64,000 nt of DNA from Sphingomonas quercus (lineage in GTDB: Bacteria; Pseudomonadota; Alphaproteobacteria; Sphingomonadales; Sphingomonadaceae): the NCBI RefSeq assembly GCF_018863195.1, contig NZ_JAHKRT010000004.1, forward strand, positions 62,001 to 126,000. The letters run 5' to 3'. The notes beneath the pieces are model-generated. The model did no database searches, was not told the origin of the DNA, and saw nothing but the letters and a program-made list of their open reading frames with translations. Both the position numbers and the translations under genes were made by a program. Positions 41,798 to 51,658 of this stretch are shown here, piece after piece. The first letter of the stretch is position 1. The number at the start of each line of letters is the position of its first letter.

Positions 41798-42897
41798 GCG
41801 AGAACGAGGCCGGGGTCCGGCAATTCACCATCGCTGCCGATGACGACGGCATCCGCCTGGATCGCTGGTTCAAGCGGCACATGCCGGACGTGAGCTTCAA
41901 CGTCGTGTCGCGCTGGGCACGCACCGGCCAGCTGCGCGTTGACGGCGGCCGTATCGCGCCCGGCGACCGCATCGCCGAGGGCCAGGTGCTGCGCCTGCCC
42001 CCGCCCGAGGCCGCACCGGCCGAGACGACGCCCCGCCCCAAGCGCGATCGCAAGCCGCTCGATCCCGAGCAGGAGGCGTTCGCCCGGTCGCTGGTCATCC
42101 ATCGCGACGCGCAGGCGATCGTCATCAACAAGCCCCCCGGCCTCGCCACCCAGGGCGGCACCAAGACCGACACCCATGTCGACGGACTGCTCGACGCATT
42201 GCGCTATGATGCGGAGGGCCGGCCGAAGCTGGTCCACCGGCTCGACAAGGATACCTCCGGCGTCCTCCTGCTGGCGCGCACGGCGCGGGCGGCGGCGTTC
42301 TTCGCCAAATCATTTTCCGGGCGCACGGCGCGCAAGGTCTATTGGGCACTGGTCGCCGGCGTGCCCTCGATCGAGGACGGCATGGTCGAGCTGCCTATCG
42401 CCAAGCAGCCAGGCACCGGCGGCGAGAAGATGCATGTCGACGAGAAGGAGGGCAGCGCGGCGCGCACCCGCTATCGCGTCATCGAACGCGCCGGCAATCG
42501 CGCCGCCTGGGTCGAGCTGCAGCCCTATACCGGCCGCACCCACCAGCTGCGCGTGCACATGGCCGCGATCGGCCACCCGATCGTCGGCGACGGCAAATAT
42601 GGCGGGCCGGACGCCTTCCTGACCGGCGGCATCAGCCGCAAGATGCACCTCCATGCCCGCCGCCTGCGCGTCGATCACCCGGACGGCGACCGCATCGACA
42701 TCAAGGCGGACCTGCCCGGCCATTTTGCCGAGAGCCTCGCCACATTGGGCTTCGAGCTGGCCGATGGCGATGCGCTGCCGCTCGACGAGGTCAAGTTCGC
42801 CGAGACCGCCGAGGGCAAGCGCCGCGCCGTCTCCGCCGCCGCCAAGGCCCGTCGCCGCGAGCGCAAGGGCGAGCGGCGCGGGCGCGGACGCGGCTGA
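41794..42897 (+). CDS. RluC/RluA-family large-subunit pseudouridine synthase
   Basis: 367 residues. The N-terminal S4 domain (GIRLDRWFKRHMPDVSFNVVSRWARTGQLRVDG) is followed by the catalytic fold with HRLDKDTSGVLLLA, whose Asp is the nucleophile, PYTGRTHQLRVHMAAIGHPIVGD and GKYGG. This enzyme isomerises uridines in 23S rRNA, most likely at RluC sites. The C-terminus is a basic tail (RRRERKGERRGRGRG) suited to RNA contact. ATGA overlap with crcB; the stop overlaps the next gene's ATG (TGATG). Confidence 0.9.
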   Translation: MSENEAGVRQFTIAADDDGIRLDRWFKRHMPDVSFNVVSRWARTGQLRVDGGRIAPGDRIAEGQVLRLPPPEAAPAETTPRPKRDRKPLDPEQEAFARSLVIHRDAQAIVINKPPGLATQGGTKTDTHVDGLLDALRYDAEGRPKLVHRLDKDTSGVLLLARTARAAAFFAKSFSGRTARKVYWALVAGVPSIEDGMVELPIAKQPGTGGEKMHVDEKEGSAARTRYRVIERAGNRAAWVELQPYTGRTHQLRVHMAAIGHPIVGDGKYGGPDAFLTGGISRKMHLHARRLRVDHPDGDRIDIKADLPGHFAESLATLGFELADGDALPLDEVKFAETAEGKRRAVSAAAKARRRERKGERRGRGRG

Positions 42898-43493
42898 TGC
42901 ATCCCAATGCGGCCTTCCGTTTCGCGGACGAGGGGGCGATGCGCGCCTTTGCCGGCGAGCAGGGCTTCGCCCATCTGTTCTGCCACACCGTAGAGGGGCC
43001 GATGGTCGCGCATGCGCCCGTGGTGGTCGCGGACGACGGCAGGCTCAGCTTCCACATCGCGCGGGGCAACCGCCTGACCAGGCATCTCGACGGAGCGCGG
43101 GTGATCGCCAGCATCGCCGGCGCTGACGCCTATGTCAGTCCGGACTGGTATGGCAGCGCTGATCAGGTGCCGACCTGGAACTATGTCGCGGTGGAGGCGG
43201 AGGGCACGGCCCGGCTGCTTGACCGCGACGGGCTGGTCGCCCTGCTCGACGCGCTGTCGGCCGTGCATGAGGCGAAGCTGGCGCCGAAGCGGCCATGGAC
43301 GCGCGAGAAGATGACCCCGGGCCGCTTCGAGGCGATGCTGCCGGCGATCCTCGGGTTCGAGATCGCGACACCCGCCTGGCGCGGCACGTCGAAGCTCGGC
43401 CAGAACAAGAACGCCGCCGAGCGCGCCGGGGCCTCGGCCGGGTTGCGCGCCGCGGGCGCCGTGGCCATCGCCGAGCTGATGGACGGGCTGTGA
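42897..43493 (+). CDS. FMN-binding PaiB-family protein
   Basis: 198 residues beginning MHPNAAFRF. GPMVAHAPVVV, SFHIARGNRLTRHL, YVSPDWYG and VPTWNYVAVEAEGTARLL are the FMN-binding split-barrel motifs of the PaiB family, and KRPWTREKM..RFEAMLPAILGFEI follows. Members are often called FMN-binding negative transcriptional regulators, but this label is weak for a protein without a DNA-binding domain. It overlaps the pseudouridine synthase stop by one base and the HAD gene by 4 nt (GTGA). Confidence 0.82.
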   Translation: MHPNAAFRFADEGAMRAFAGEQGFAHLFCHTVEGPMVAHAPVVVADDGRLSFHIARGNRLTRHLDGARVIASIAGADAYVSPDWYGSADQVPTWNYVAVEAEGTARLLDRDGLVALLDALSAVHEAKLAPKRPWTREKMTPGRFEAMLPAILGFEIATPAWRGTSKLGQNKNAAERAGASAGLRAAGAVAIAELMDGL

Positions 43494-44152
43494 GCAACCG
43501 CCTCGCCGTGTTCGACTGCGATGGCACGATGCTCGATTCGCAGGCGATGATCTGCACCGCGATGGCGCAGTGCTTTGTCGCCAACGATCTTCCCGATCCC
43601 GGTGAGGCGGCGACGCGCCGGATCGTCGGCCTGTCGCTGCCGGAGGCGATGCAGGTATTGCTGCCCGGTGCCGAGCCGGCACTGCTGCTGCGCCTCACCG
43701 ACAGCTACAAGCGTGCCTTCCACGCCATGCGCCTGCGCGGCGAGATCGAGGAGCCGTTGTTCGCCGGCATCGCCGAGGCGATCGACACGCTGGACAGGGA
43801 GGGCTGGCTGCTCGGCATCGCCACCGGCAAATCGGATCGCGGCCTGCGTCACGCGCTCGAGGCGCATGGACTGGAGCGGCGCTTCGTCACCCTCCAGACG
43901 GCCGACCGCCACCCGTCAAAGCCGCATCCGGCGATGTTGCACGCAGCCATGGCCGAGGCCGGCGCCGAACCCCATATGACGGTGATGATCGGCGATACCA
44001 GCTACGACATCGCCATGGCCAAGGCGGCCGGCGCCCATGCGATCGGCGTCGGCTGGGGCTATCATCCTGCCGAGGAGCTGTTTGCCGCGGGCGCGGATGC
44101 GGTGGCGCTGGTGCCGGGCGACCTCCTTCGACACATCAGGGAGATGGCATGA
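43490..44152 (+). CDS. HAD-superfamily hydrolase (phosphoglycolate phosphatase-like)
   Basis: 220 residues from a GTG that overlaps the PaiB-type stop. Motif I is FDCDGTMLDSQ (nucleophile Asp and DxD), motif II is GIATGKSD, and motifs III-IV are SKPHPAMLHAA and MIGDTSYDIAMAKAAG, all intact, with an alpha-helical cap between. The family hydrolyses small phosphate esters; the substrate cannot be read. It overlaps the following small membrane gene by 4 nt. Confidence 0.87.
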   Translation: MSNRLAVFDCDGTMLDSQAMICTAMAQCFVANDLPDPGEAATRRIVGLSLPEAMQVLLPGAEPALLLRLTDSYKRAFHAMRLRGEIEEPLFAGIAEAIDTLDREGWLLGIATGKSDRGLRHALEAHGLERRFVTLQTADRHPSKPHPAMLHAAMAEAGAEPHMTVMIGDTSYDIAMAKAAGAHAIGVGWGYHPAEELFAAGADAVALVPGDLLRHIREMA

Positions 44153-44373
44153 CACCGACCCCTCCATCCGAGCGCGAGGCGCAAGCCCGGCTGATCATCC
44201 TGCTGACGGTACGCGCCATGGGCGTGATCGCGATGCTGGTCGGGCTCGGCGTGTGGCTGGGCGGCTATCAGGGCCATGGCGGGCTCGGCACGGCGGCATT
44301 CCTGCTCGGTGCCTTCTGCTCCTTCCTGCTGCCGGCACTGCTGGCACGACTGTGGCGCAGCCCGAAGCCGTGA
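44149..44373 (+). CDS. small two-helix membrane protein
   Basis: 74 residues with ATGA coupling to the HAD gene and GTGA coupling to the ATP12 gene. Helices at about 15-39 (LIILLTVRAMGVIAMLVGLGVWLGG) and 46-68 (GTAAFLLGAFCSFLLPALLARL) are clear; both ends are polar. It has no named family that I know. Position before atp12 suggests a conserved sphingomonad operon. Confidence 0.65.
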   Translation: MTPTPPSEREAQARLIILLTVRAMGVIAMLVGLGVWLGGYQGHGGLGTAAFLLGAFCSFLLPALLARLWRSPKP

Positions 44374-45056
44374 AGCGCTTCTATGTGAAGGCTGAAGCCG
44401 GCGCCGATGGCGGCGTGCTGCTCGACGGGCGGCCGGTGCGCACGCCGGCGCGCGCGCCGCTGGCGCTGCCCAACACCGCGCTTGCCGAGGCAGTGGCGGC
44501 CGAATGGGCCGGCCAGGGCGAGGAAATCGCGCCGGCGACGATGAAGCTGACCGGCCTCGCCAATGCGGCGATCGACCGGGTGGCACCGGATCCGTCGGCC
44601 TTCGCCGCCGGCCTTGTCGGTTATGCGCAGAGCGACCTCACTTGCTATCGCGCCGATGGACCGGGGAGCCTGGTCGCGCGGCAGGCGGCGGCGTGGGATC
44701 CGCTGCTCGACTGGGCGCGCCGCCGCTACGACGTGCACTTCGCCGTCACGGCCGGCATCATCCATATCGCCCAGCCGCCGCGCACGCTCGAACGGCTCGG
44801 ACAGGCGGTGGCGGCACGCTCGCCCTTCGCGCTGGCCGGCCTGTCGCCGCTCGTCACCATCGCCGGATCGCTGGTCGTCGCCCTGGCGGTGGCGGAGGGC
44901 GCGATCCCCGCCGAGCAAGGCTTTGCCGCGGCGATGCTCGACGAGCTGTGGCAGGCCGAGCAATGGGGCGACGACGCGCTCGCCCTGGAGGCACGTGAAA
45001 ACCGGCGGCAGGATTTCCTCGCCGCCGCCCGCTTCCTCGCCCTATTGGAGGGTTGA
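44370..45056 (+). CDS. ATP12-family F1-ATPase assembly chaperone
   Basis: 228 residues starting at GTG. MKRFYVKAEAGADGGVLLDGRPVRTPARAPLALP, AVAAEWAGQGEEIAPATMKLTGLANAAIDRV and the central CYRADGP and WDPLLDWARRRYDVHF segments are the ATP12 family pattern. In mitochondria this chaperone binds free alpha subunits of F1; the alphaproteobacterial proteins are assumed to do the same. The 3' end overlaps the convergent membrane protein gene by 15 bp. Confidence 0.9.
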   Translation: MKRFYVKAEAGADGGVLLDGRPVRTPARAPLALPNTALAEAVAAEWAGQGEEIAPATMKLTGLANAAIDRVAPDPSAFAAGLVGYAQSDLTCYRADGPGSLVARQAAAWDPLLDWARRRYDVHFAVTAGIIHIAQPPRTLERLGQAVAARSPFALAGLSPLVTIAGSLVVALAVAEGAIPAEQGFAAAMLDELWQAEQWGDDALALEARENRRQDFLAAARFLALLEG

Positions 45057-45626
45057 TGGGGCCTCCGGCTGGCCCGGGCGCGGCAGGAACCAGCGCACCA
45101 GCACGAAGCCGCCGGCGACCAGCCCGATGAAATCGCCAAGCGCGGTGTAGATCCAATAGCCCCACGGCATGTAGGAATTGAACACCGGCTGGGCGACGAT
45201 GAAATACAGCGTTGTCGCCGCCGCGAACAGCAGCAGGACGCGCAGCCGATCGGCAAAGAACGCCACCCGGCCGGCGATCAGGTGGAGCGCCAGCCCGATC
45301 ATGAAAATGGTGAGGATCGACAACACCAGTCCCGCGATCAGCGCGCCCGTATCCATCGGGGCGGCGCCCGCCGGGCTGAAATGGATGAGCGCCACCGGCC
45401 CCTTGCCCATCATCACCGTGCCGGCCGGCGTATCGGGCCAGGGCACGTAATAGGTGCCGGCGCCGATCGGCGCGAGATTGCGCGCCAGCGCCGCCTGCAC
45501 GTCGGCATTCTGCGCGTCGCTGGCGACGCGGAAGGTGATCTTGCCGAGCGGCGTGCCCCAGAAGACGAAGCCGACGAGAAACTGGGCGAGCCCACCCAGC
45601 AAGCTGCCGATTATCAGGCGGATCAT
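45042..45626 (-). CDS. integral membrane protein of unknown function
   Basis: 194 residues with five probable helices: one at the N-terminus (LIIGSLLGGLAQFLVGFVFWG), a soluble loop of about 60 residues (WPDTPAGTVMMGKGPVALI), then four more (LIAGLVLSILTIFMIGLALHLI, LRVLLLFAAATTLYFIV, WGYWIYTALGDFIGLVAGGFVLV). No catalytic motif is visible. It is convergent with the ATP12 gene. The loop placement is periplasmic by the positive-inside rule. Confidence 0.7.
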   Translation of the reverse strand: MIRLIIGSLLGGLAQFLVGFVFWGTPLGKITFRVASDAQNADVQAALARNLAPIGAGTYYVPWPDTPAGTVMMGKGPVALIHFSPAGAAPMDTGALIAGLVLSILTIFMIGLALHLIAGRVAFFADRLRVLLLFAAATTLYFIVAQPVFNSYMPWGYWIYTALGDFIGLVAGGFVLVRWFLPRPGQPEAPSTLQ

Positions 45627-45660
45627 CCCGCGTCCCTCCCTGTTCAGGACGCGGATGCTA

Positions 45661-46338
45661 TCACCGCGTCAGCGTTCGTACGAATCCGATCAGGCCGAGC
45701 TGGCGCTGGCGCTTGAGACGCTCGGCGCGCAGCACCAGGCGGACCTGCGCGAAGCAGCGTTCGACATCGTCGTTGATCAGCACATAGTCATAGCCGTCCC
45801 AGTGGCTGATCTCGGCGGCGGCGCGGGCCATGCGGTTCTCCACCACCTCCGCATCGTCGGTGGCGCGCGCCGTCAGCCGGCGCTGCAGTTCCTCCATCGA
45901 CGGCGGCAGGATGAACACCCGCACCACATCGGCGCCGGCTTGCTGATAGAGCTGCTGCGCGCCCTGCCAGTCGATGTCGAACAGAACGTCGCGCCCGCCC
46001 TTGAGGATCTCCTCCACCGGCTTGCGCGGCGTACCGTAGCGGTGATCGAAGACGTGCGCCCATTCCAGGAACTCGCCATCGGCGACCATCCGCTTGAATT
46101 CGGGCACGTCGACGAAATGATAGTCGCGGCCGTCGACCTCGCCGGGCCGGATCGGCCGGGTGGTGGCGGAAACGGACATGTCGATGCTCTCATCCGCGGC
46201 CAGCAGCATGCGCGAGATGGTCGACTTGCCCGCGCCCGAGGGCGAAGACAGGACGAAGAGCAGCCCGCGGCGGTCATGCTCGACGGCATGGCGGCGGCGG
46301 CGCGGGGGGACGGCAGCGGTGTCGACGGCCTCGGTCAT
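45661..46338 (-). CDS. gmk: guanylate kinase
   Basis: 225 residues; phosphorylates GMP to GDP. The P-loop is SSPSGAGKST, followed by TTRPIRPGEVDGRDYHFVD, the GMP-binding YGTP and EWAHVF residues, and DIDWQGAQQLYQQ. The N-terminus (AVPPRRRRHAVEHDRR) is a basic extension before the core. The C-terminal RQRQLGLIGFVRTLTR is longer than in the E. coli enzyme. It is a single transcription unit and essential in most bacteria. Confidence 0.95.
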   Translation of the reverse strand: MTEAVDTAAVPPRRRRHAVEHDRRGLLFVLSSPSGAGKSTISRMLLAADESIDMSVSATTRPIRPGEVDGRDYHFVDVPEFKRMVADGEFLEWAHVFDHRYGTPRKPVEEILKGGRDVLFDIDWQGAQQLYQQAGADVVRVFILPPSMEELQRRLTARATDDAEVVENRMARAAAEISHWDGYDYVLINDDVERCFAQVRLVLRAERLKRQRQLGLIGFVRTLTR

Positions 46339-46383
46339 GCCCGCATCTGCCCGGAGGCGGCAGGCGCCGTCAATCTCCGCTGA

Positions 46384-46590
46384 TCAAACAGCCGGCCGCG
46401 TCCGGCCGTCGCGGCGGCGATCATAGGCTTTCTTGGCGAGATAGCCGCCGCCGAGCACGAGGCCGAGCGGCCCGAGCCGCCTCAGCGCGCCGACGGCGAC
46501 CGCGCCGAGGACCGCGCCCTTGACGCCGCCCTCGCCATCCCGACGATCAATCTCGCGGCCGACCAATGCACCGATAAGCTTGCCGATCAT
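46384..46590 (-). CDS. small protein with hydrophobic glycine-rich core
   Basis: 68 residues starting at an ATG after GGAGAC. A MIGKLIGALVGREIDRRD opening is followed by a glycine-rich, mostly hydrophobic stretch (VKGAVLGAVAVGALRRLGPLGLVLGGGYLAKKAYDRRRD), so it may insert in a membrane. The basic tail (RRDGRTRPAV) is short. The function is unknown. Confidence 0.55.
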   Translation of the reverse strand: MIGKLIGALVGREIDRRDGEGGVKGAVLGAVAVGALRRLGPLGLVLGGGYLAKKAYDRRRDGRTRPAV

Positions 46591-46649
46591 CTCGCGTGTC
46601 TCCTTGTTCGGGAGAAGAGCGAAACAACCGGCCTCCGGTTCCTTGGCCG

Positions 46650-48041
46650 TCAACGGCCGACCATGGTTTCGGGTCGCACGAGCCGGTCGAACGTCTCGCC
46701 GTCGACCAGGCCGAGCTCCAGCCCGGCCTCCTTCAGCGTCAGACCCTCGGCGTGGGCGTGCTTGGCGATCCTGGCGGCATTGTCATAGCCGATCTCCGGC
46801 GCCAGCGCGGTCACCAGCATCAGCGAGCGGTCGACCAGTTCGGCGATGCGCCGCCGGTCCGGCTCCGCCCCCTCGACGCAGCGCTCCGCGAAACTGTCCA
46901 TGCCCGTCGCAAGCAGATCGATCGAGCGCAGCACGGCGGCGCCGATCAGCGGCTTGAACACGTTGAGCTCCATATGGCCCTGCATCCCGCCGATGGTGAT
47001 GGCCGCGTGATTGCCGATCACCTGCGCAGCGACCATCGTCAGCATCTCGCACTGGGTCGGATTGACCTTGCCCGGCATGATCGAGCTGCCCGGCTCATTC
47101 TCGGGCAGGTGCAGCTCGCCCAGGCCGGACCGCGGCCCGGAGCCGAGCAGGCGCAGATCGTTGGCGATCTTGGTCAGCGCCACCGCCAGCACGTTGAGCG
47201 TCCCCGACAGGTGGACCAGCGGATCGTTGGAGGCCAGCGCCTCGAACTTGTTGTCGGCGGTGCGGAACGGCAGGCCGGTCAACATCGCGATCTCGTGGGC
47301 GATCGCCTCGCCGAAGCCGCGCGGGGCGTTGAGGCCGGTGCCGACCGCGGTGCCGCCCTGGGCCAGCGCGGTCATGCCGGTGAGCACGGCCGGCTCGATG
47401 CGCTGGTGGCAGAGGTGGAGCTGCTGGGCATAGCCGGAAAATTCCTGGCCGAGGGTCAGCGGCGTCGCGTCCTGCAAATGGGTGCGGCCGATCTTGACGA
47501 TGTCACCCCATGCCTTCGCCTTCGCATCGAGCGCGGCGAGCAGTCTTTCGAGCGCCGGGAACAGCCGGTCGATGGCGGTGCGCGCCGCCGCGATGTGCAG
47601 CGCGGTGGGGAAGCTGTCATTCGAGGATTGGCTGCGATTGACGTCGTCATTGGGGTGGACGGGAGTCTTGCCGCCGCGCTGGCCGGTGAGGATCTCGTTC
47701 GCCCGGCCGGCGATGACTTCGTTGACGTTCATGTTGCTCTGGGTGCCGGACCCGGTCTGCCAGATGACGAGCGGGAACTGGTCGTCGAGCTTGCCCGCGA
47801 CCACCTCGGCCGCTGCCTGCTCGATGGCGTCGGCCTTTTCGGCGGCGAGGCCGTGTGCGCGGTTCACCCGGGCAGCGGCCTGCTTCACGATCGCCAGCGC
47901 GTGGACGATGGCGATCGGCATGCGCTCGGCCGGCCCGAACGGGAAATTATGGATGGAACGCTCGGTCTGCGCGCCCCAATAGGCGGCGGCCGGCACCTCG
48001 ATCGGGCCGAAGCTGTCGGTTTCGGTGCGCGTTTCGGCCAT
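46650..48041 (-). CDS. fumC: fumarate hydratase class II
   Basis: 463 residues; the oxygen-stable, iron-free fumarase of the TCA cycle. Signature motifs are [45 protein letters not shown] and [16 protein letters not shown]. The ATG at 48041 is preferred to upstream in-frame positions because homologues begin [14 protein letters not shown]. With the [4Fe-4S] enzyme at 16385-17902 this genome carries both fumarase classes. It lies 37 bp downstream of sspB, on the same strand. Confidence 0.95.
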   Translation of the reverse strand: MAETRTETDSFGPIEVPAAAYWGAQTERSIHNFPFGPAERMPIAIVHALAIVKQAAARVNRAHGLAAEKADAIEQAAAEVVAGKLDDQFPLVIWQTGSGTQSNMNVNEVIAGRANEILTGQRGGKTPVHPNDDVNRSQSSNDSFPTALHIAAARTAIDRLFPALERLLAALDAKAKAWGDIVKIGRTHLQDATPLTLGQEFSGYAQQLHLCHQRIEPAVLTGMTALAQGGTAVGTGLNAPRGFGEAIAHEIAMLTGLPFRTADNKFEALASNDPLVHLSGTLNVLAVALTKIANDLRLLGSGPRSGLGELHLPENEPGSSIMPGKVNPTQCEMLTMVAAQVIGNHAAITIGGMQGHMELNVFKPLIGAAVLRSIDLLATGMDSFAERCVEGAEPDRRRIAELVDRSLMLVTALAPEIGYDNAARIAKHAHAEGLTLKEAGLELGLVDGETFDRLVRPETMVGR

Positions 48042-48078
48042 GTCGTCGTCTCCATCGGGACGACCGCACCGGCCGCCC

Positions 48079-48558
48079 TTACTTCTTGCGGGTGAAATCC
48101 ACCGAGACGACGTTCGAGCCGTCCTCGACGGGCGTGGCGACCGGCGCGTCATTGCCCGCCGGCTCGTGATCCGTGGCCTGTTCCTCGGCCTGGGCCTGGA
48201 ATTGCAGCGCGAAATTCACCGCCGGATCGACGAAGCCGGTGACGGCGGCGAACGGGATGATCAGCATCGCCGGCATCTGGTTGAAGCTGAGGCCGACCTG
48301 GAAACCGTCCTCGCGCACCTTCAGGTCCCAGAAGCGATTCTGGATGACGATCGTCATCTCGTCCGGGAAGCGCTGGACCAGATGGGCCGGGATATCGACC
48401 CCGACGGCCTGCGTCTTGAAGGTGATGTAGAAATGGTGCGTGCCCGGCAAGCCGCCCGCCCGCTCCACCTCGCCCAGCACCCGGCCGACGACAGCGCGCA
48501 GCGCCTCCTGCACGATCTCGTCATAGGGAATCAGGCTGTCGGCCGTAGTGTCGCTCAT
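48079..48558 (-). CDS. sspB: SspB-type ClpXP adaptor protein
   Basis: 159 residues. [24 protein letters not shown] opening, then [41 protein letters not shown] and [31 protein letters not shown]-type strands fit the alphaproteobacterial SspB. It tethers ssrA-tagged substrates to ClpX. The C-terminal [11 protein letters not shown] is the XB-like motif that docks on ClpX, and the acidic linker before it is usual. Divergent from hisB. Confidence 0.9.
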   Translation of the reverse strand: MSDTTADSLIPYDEIVQEALRAVVGRVLGEVERAGGLPGTHHFYITFKTQAVGVDIPAHLVQRFPDEMTIVIQNRFWDLKVREDGFQVGLSFNQMPAMLIIPFAAVTGFVDPAVNFALQFQAQAEEQATDHEPAGNDAPVATPVEDGSNVVSVDFTRKK

Positions 48559-48645
48559 CCGCGCTTGGTGAACGCCCCTGTCGCACTGGTCAAGCGCGTT
48601 ACACGCGCTATAGCGACGCGCGCACTATTCGGAACCGTAAGCGCC

Positions 48646-49242
48646 ATGAGCCGCACCGCCACGATCAGCCGCGATACCAGCGAGACCCGCATCTCGGTCA
48701 CCGTCGATCTCGACGGGACGGGCCGCTACGACGTCAAGACCGGCATCGGCTTCCTCGACCATATGCTGGAACAGCTCAGCCGCCACTCGCTGATCGACCT
48801 CACGATCCGCTGCGACGGCGACCTGCATATCGACGCGCACCACACCACCGAGGACTGCGCCATCGCCATCGGCCAGGCCATCGACAGGGCTCTGGGCGAC
48901 CGCCGCGGCATCATGCGCTACGGCACCGCCTACGCCCCGATGGACGAGGCGCTGACGCGCTGCGCCATCGACATTTCCGGGCGGCCCTATCTCGTCTGGA
49001 AATCCGGCTTCAGCCAGCCGCGCCTCGGCGACATGGACACCGAGCTGTTCGAGCATTTCGCGCTCAGCCTCGCCCAGAATGCCGGCCTGACCCTGCATGT
49101 CGAGACGCTCCACGGCCGCAACAACCACCATATTGTCGAAAGCGTGTTCAAGGCGATGGCCCGTGCGTTGCGCCAGGCGGTCGAGATCGACGCGCGCAAG
49201 GCCGATGCCATCCCCTCCACCAAGGGAAGCCTCGGCGGATGA
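48646..49242 (+). CDS. hisB: imidazoleglycerol-phosphate dehydratase
   Basis: 198 residues, monofunctional. It catalyses the Mn-dependent dehydration step of histidine synthesis. The two metal-binding motifs are [14 protein letters not shown] and [16 protein letters not shown], with [16 protein letters not shown] near the N-terminus. It opens an unbroken run hisB-hisH-hisA-hisF-hisE, each gene overlapping the next by 4 nt (ATGA). A possible promoter is the CGCTATAGCG region 26-35 bp before the ATG, but I cannot place a -35 with confidence. Confidence 0.96.
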   Translation: MSRTATISRDTSETRISVTVDLDGTGRYDVKTGIGFLDHMLEQLSRHSLIDLTIRCDGDLHIDAHHTTEDCAIAIGQAIDRALGDRRGIMRYGTAYAPMDEALTRCAIDISGRPYLVWKSGFSQPRLGDMDTELFEHFALSLAQNAGLTLHVETLHGRNNHHIVESVFKAMARALRQAVEIDARKADAIPSTKGSLGG

Positions 49243-49853
49243 CACTGGCGCTGATTGATTATGGCGCGGGCAATCTGCGCTCGGTGGAGAACGCGCTGAT
49301 CGCCGCCGGCGCAAGCGACGTCCTGGTCACCGCCGATCCCGAGGCGCTGCGGGCGGCAGACCGCATCGTGCTGCCCGGCGTCGGCGCGTTCGCCGCCTGC
49401 ATGGGCGGGCTGGACGCCATCCCCGGCATGGTCGACGCGCTTCACGAGGCCGTGACCGGCCCGGCGGCGCGGCCCTTCCTCGGCGTGTGCGTCGGCATGC
49501 AGCTGATGGCCAGCGCCGGCGAGGAATATGGCGCGACCCCGGGCCTCGGCTGGATCCCCGGCACGGTGCGCGCGATCGCGCCCGCGCCCGGCCTCAAGGT
49601 GCCGCACATGGGCTGGAACGACGTGACGCCGTCCACGCCGCATGCGCTGATCCAGCCCGGCGAGGCCTATTATCTCCACGGCTTCGCTTTCGAGGCCAGC
49701 GACCCCGCCGACATCCTCGCCGTGACCGATCATGGCGGGCCTGTCACCGCCGCCGTCGGACGCGACACGATGATCGGCGTCCAGTTTCACCCGGAAAAGA
49801 GCCAGGCCTATGGCCTCGCCTTCCTCGCCCGCTTTCTCGACTGGAATCCATGA
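49239..49853 (+). CDS. hisH: imidazole glycerol phosphate synthase, glutamine amidotransferase subunit
   Basis: 204 residues. The glutaminase supplies ammonia to HisF. The catalytic triad can be read in [10 protein letters not shown] (nucleophile Cys) and VQFHPEKSQ (His and Glu). The oxyanion segment [13 protein letters not shown] and the [11 protein letters not shown]-like segment [13 protein letters not shown] are present. ATGA overlaps at both ends couple its translation to hisB and hisA. Confidence 0.96.
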   Translation: MTLALIDYGAGNLRSVENALIAAGASDVLVTADPEALRAADRIVLPGVGAFAACMGGLDAIPGMVDALHEAVTGPAARPFLGVCVGMQLMASAGEEYGATPGLGWIPGTVRAIAPAPGLKVPHMGWNDVTPSTPHALIQPGEAYYLHGFAFEASDPADILAVTDHGGPVTAAVGRDTMIGVQFHPEKSQAYGLAFLARFLDWNP

Positions 49854-50575
49854 GCCTCATCGTCTTTCCCGCCATCGACCTCAAGCAGGGCCAGGTCGTC
49901 CGCCTCGCCGAGGGCGACATGGCGCGCGCCACCGTCTACGGCGACGATCCCGCCGCCCAGGCCCGCGCCTTCGCCGAGGCCGGGGCGACGCATCTTCACG
50001 TCGTCGATCTCGACGGCGCCTTCGCCGGCGAGGCCGTGAATGCCGGCGCGGTCGAGGCGATCGTCCGCGCCTTTCCCGGCAAGCTGCAACTCGGCGGCGG
50101 CATCCGTACGCGCGCCGCGATCGATCGCTGGTTGTCGCTCGGGGTCGAGCGGGTGGTGATCGGCACCGCGGCGCTCACTGATCCCGAGCTGGTCCGCGCC
50201 ACCGCCCGCAATCTCCCCGGCCGCATCGTGGTCGGCGTCGATGCGCGCGACGGCATGGTCGCCACCCATGGCTGGGCGGACGTGTCCGACGTCGCCGTCG
50301 CCGAGATGGCGGAGCGCTTCGCCGATGCCGGCGTCGCCGCCCTGCTGTTCACCGATGTCGGCCGCGACGGATTGCTCAAGGGCGTCAATGTCGAGGCGAC
50401 GGCGGCACTCGCGGCGGCCTCCTCCATCCCGGTGATCGCCAGCGGCGGCGTGGCCGGGATCGGGGATATCCACGCCCTGCTGCCCCATTCCAACATCGAG
50501 GGGGTGATCACCGGGCGCGCGCTCTATGACGGACGGCTCGATCTCGCGCAGGCGCTGGCGGTGGCGCGGGGATGA
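49850..50575 (+). CDS. hisA: phosphoribosylformimino-5-aminoimidazole carboxamide ribotide isomerase
   Basis: 241 residues, a (beta/alpha)8 isomerase for the ProFAR-to-PRFAR step. [14 protein letters not shown] holds D10, the first catalytic Asp; [15 protein letters not shown] supplies the second. [20 protein letters not shown] and [16 protein letters not shown] are phosphate-binding loops. The ATG overlaps the hisH stop and the stop overlaps hisF. Confidence 0.96.
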   Translation: MSLIVFPAIDLKQGQVVRLAEGDMARATVYGDDPAAQARAFAEAGATHLHVVDLDGAFAGEAVNAGAVEAIVRAFPGKLQLGGGIRTRAAIDRWLSLGVERVVIGTAALTDPELVRATARNLPGRIVVGVDARDGMVATHGWADVSDVAVAEMAERFADAGVAALLFTDVGRDGLLKGVNVEATAALAAASSIPVIASGGVAGIGDIHALLPHSNIEGVITGRALYDGRLDLAQALAVARG

Positions 50576-51336
50576 CGGTCCGCACCCGCATCATCCCCTG
50601 CCTGGATGTCGCCGGCGGCCGCGTCGTCAAGGGCGTCAACTTCGTCGACCTCGCCGATGCCGGCGATCCGGTGGAGCAGGCCCGCGTTTACGACGCGCAG
50701 GCCGCCGACGAGCTCTGCTTCCTCGACATCACCGCCAGCCACGAGGAGCGCGGCACCATCCTCGACGTCGTCGCCCGCACCGCCAGGGTCTGCTTCATGC
50801 CGCTCACCGTCGGCGGCGGCGTGCGCTCGGCCGAGGATGCCCGCGCCCTGCTGCTCGCCGGCGCGGACAAGGTGGCGGTCAATTCCGCCGCCGTCGCCCG
50901 GCCTGAACTGGTGCGCGACATCGCCGAGCGGTTCGGCGCGCAATGCGTGGTCGGCGCGGTCGACGCCCGCAGCGTCGGACCGGGCGAGTGGGAGGTGTTC
51001 ACCCATGGTGGCCGCCGCCCGACCGGCATCGACGCCGTGCAGCACGCCGCGAGGCTCGCCAGCCTCGGCGCTGGCGAGATATTGCTGACCTCCATGGATC
51101 GCGACGGCACCCGTGACGGCTATGATCTGGCGCTGACCCGTGCCGTCGCCGATGCCGTCGACGTGCCGGTGATCGCCAGCGGGGGTGTCGGCAATCTCGA
51201 TCATCTCGTCGCCGGCGTCGCGCAAGGCGGGGCCTCGGCGGTGCTCGCCGCTTCGATCTTCCATTTCGGCCAGTATAGCGTTGGCGATGCGCGCGCCGCA
51301 TTGCGCGCCGCCGGCCTGCCGGTGCGCAGCGCATGA
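50572..51336 (+). CDS. hisF: imidazole glycerol phosphate synthase, cyclase subunit
   Basis: 254 residues, the cyclase partner of His[20 protein letters not shown] (catalytic Asp D12), [29 protein letters not shown] and [11 protein letters not shown] (second Asp) are intact, as are [12 protein letters not shown] and [13 protein letters not shown]. It closes the imidazole ring and forms the HisHF tunnel complex. Coupled by 4-nt overlaps to hisA and hisE. Confidence 0.96.
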   Translation: MTVRTRIIPCLDVAGGRVVKGVNFVDLADAGDPVEQARVYDAQAADELCFLDITASHEERGTILDVVARTARVCFMPLTVGGGVRSAEDARALLLAGADKVAVNSAAVARPELVRDIAERFGAQCVVGAVDARSVGPGEWEVFTHGGRRPTGIDAVQHAARLASLGAGEILLTSMDRDGTRDGYDLALTRAVADAVDVPVIASGGVGNLDHLVAGVAQGGASAVLAASIFHFGQYSVGDARAALRAAGLPVRSA

Positions 51337-51653
51337 GCGACACCCTCGCCCGCCTCGAGGCGGTGATCGCCGAGCGCCGCAGGGCCGACCCCTCCGCGTC
51401 CTACGTCGCCAAGCTCGCCGCCCGCGGTCGCGCCAAGATCGCGCAGAAGCTGGGCGAAGAGGCGGTGGAGACCGTCATCGCCGCCATGCAGGGCGATCCG
51501 GCCGGGCTGACCGGCGAGGCGGCGGACCTGTTGTTCCACCTCCTGGTGCTGCTCGGCGACGCGGGCGTGCCGCTGGCCGACGTGCTCGCCGAGCTGGACA
51601 GGCGAGAAGGTGTATCCGGCCTCACCGAAAAGGCCGCCCGGCCGAAGGAGTGA
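51333..51653 (+). CDS. hisE: phosphoribosyl-ATP pyrophosphatase
   Basis: 106 residues of the MazG-like all-helical fold. [47 protein letters not shown] has the conserved metal-binding Glu cluster (KLGEEAVE), and [17 protein letters not shown] completes the domain. It hydrolyses PR-ATP early in the pathway. hisI is not fused and not nearby, so it must lie elsewhere. It overlaps hisF by 4 nt. Confidence 0.94.
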   Translation: MSDTLARLEAVIAERRRADPSASYVAKLAARGRAKIAQKLGEEAVETVIAAMQGDPAGLTGEAADLLFHLLVLLGDAGVPLADVLAELDRREGVSGLTEKAARPKE

Positions 51654-51658
51654 CTCCC

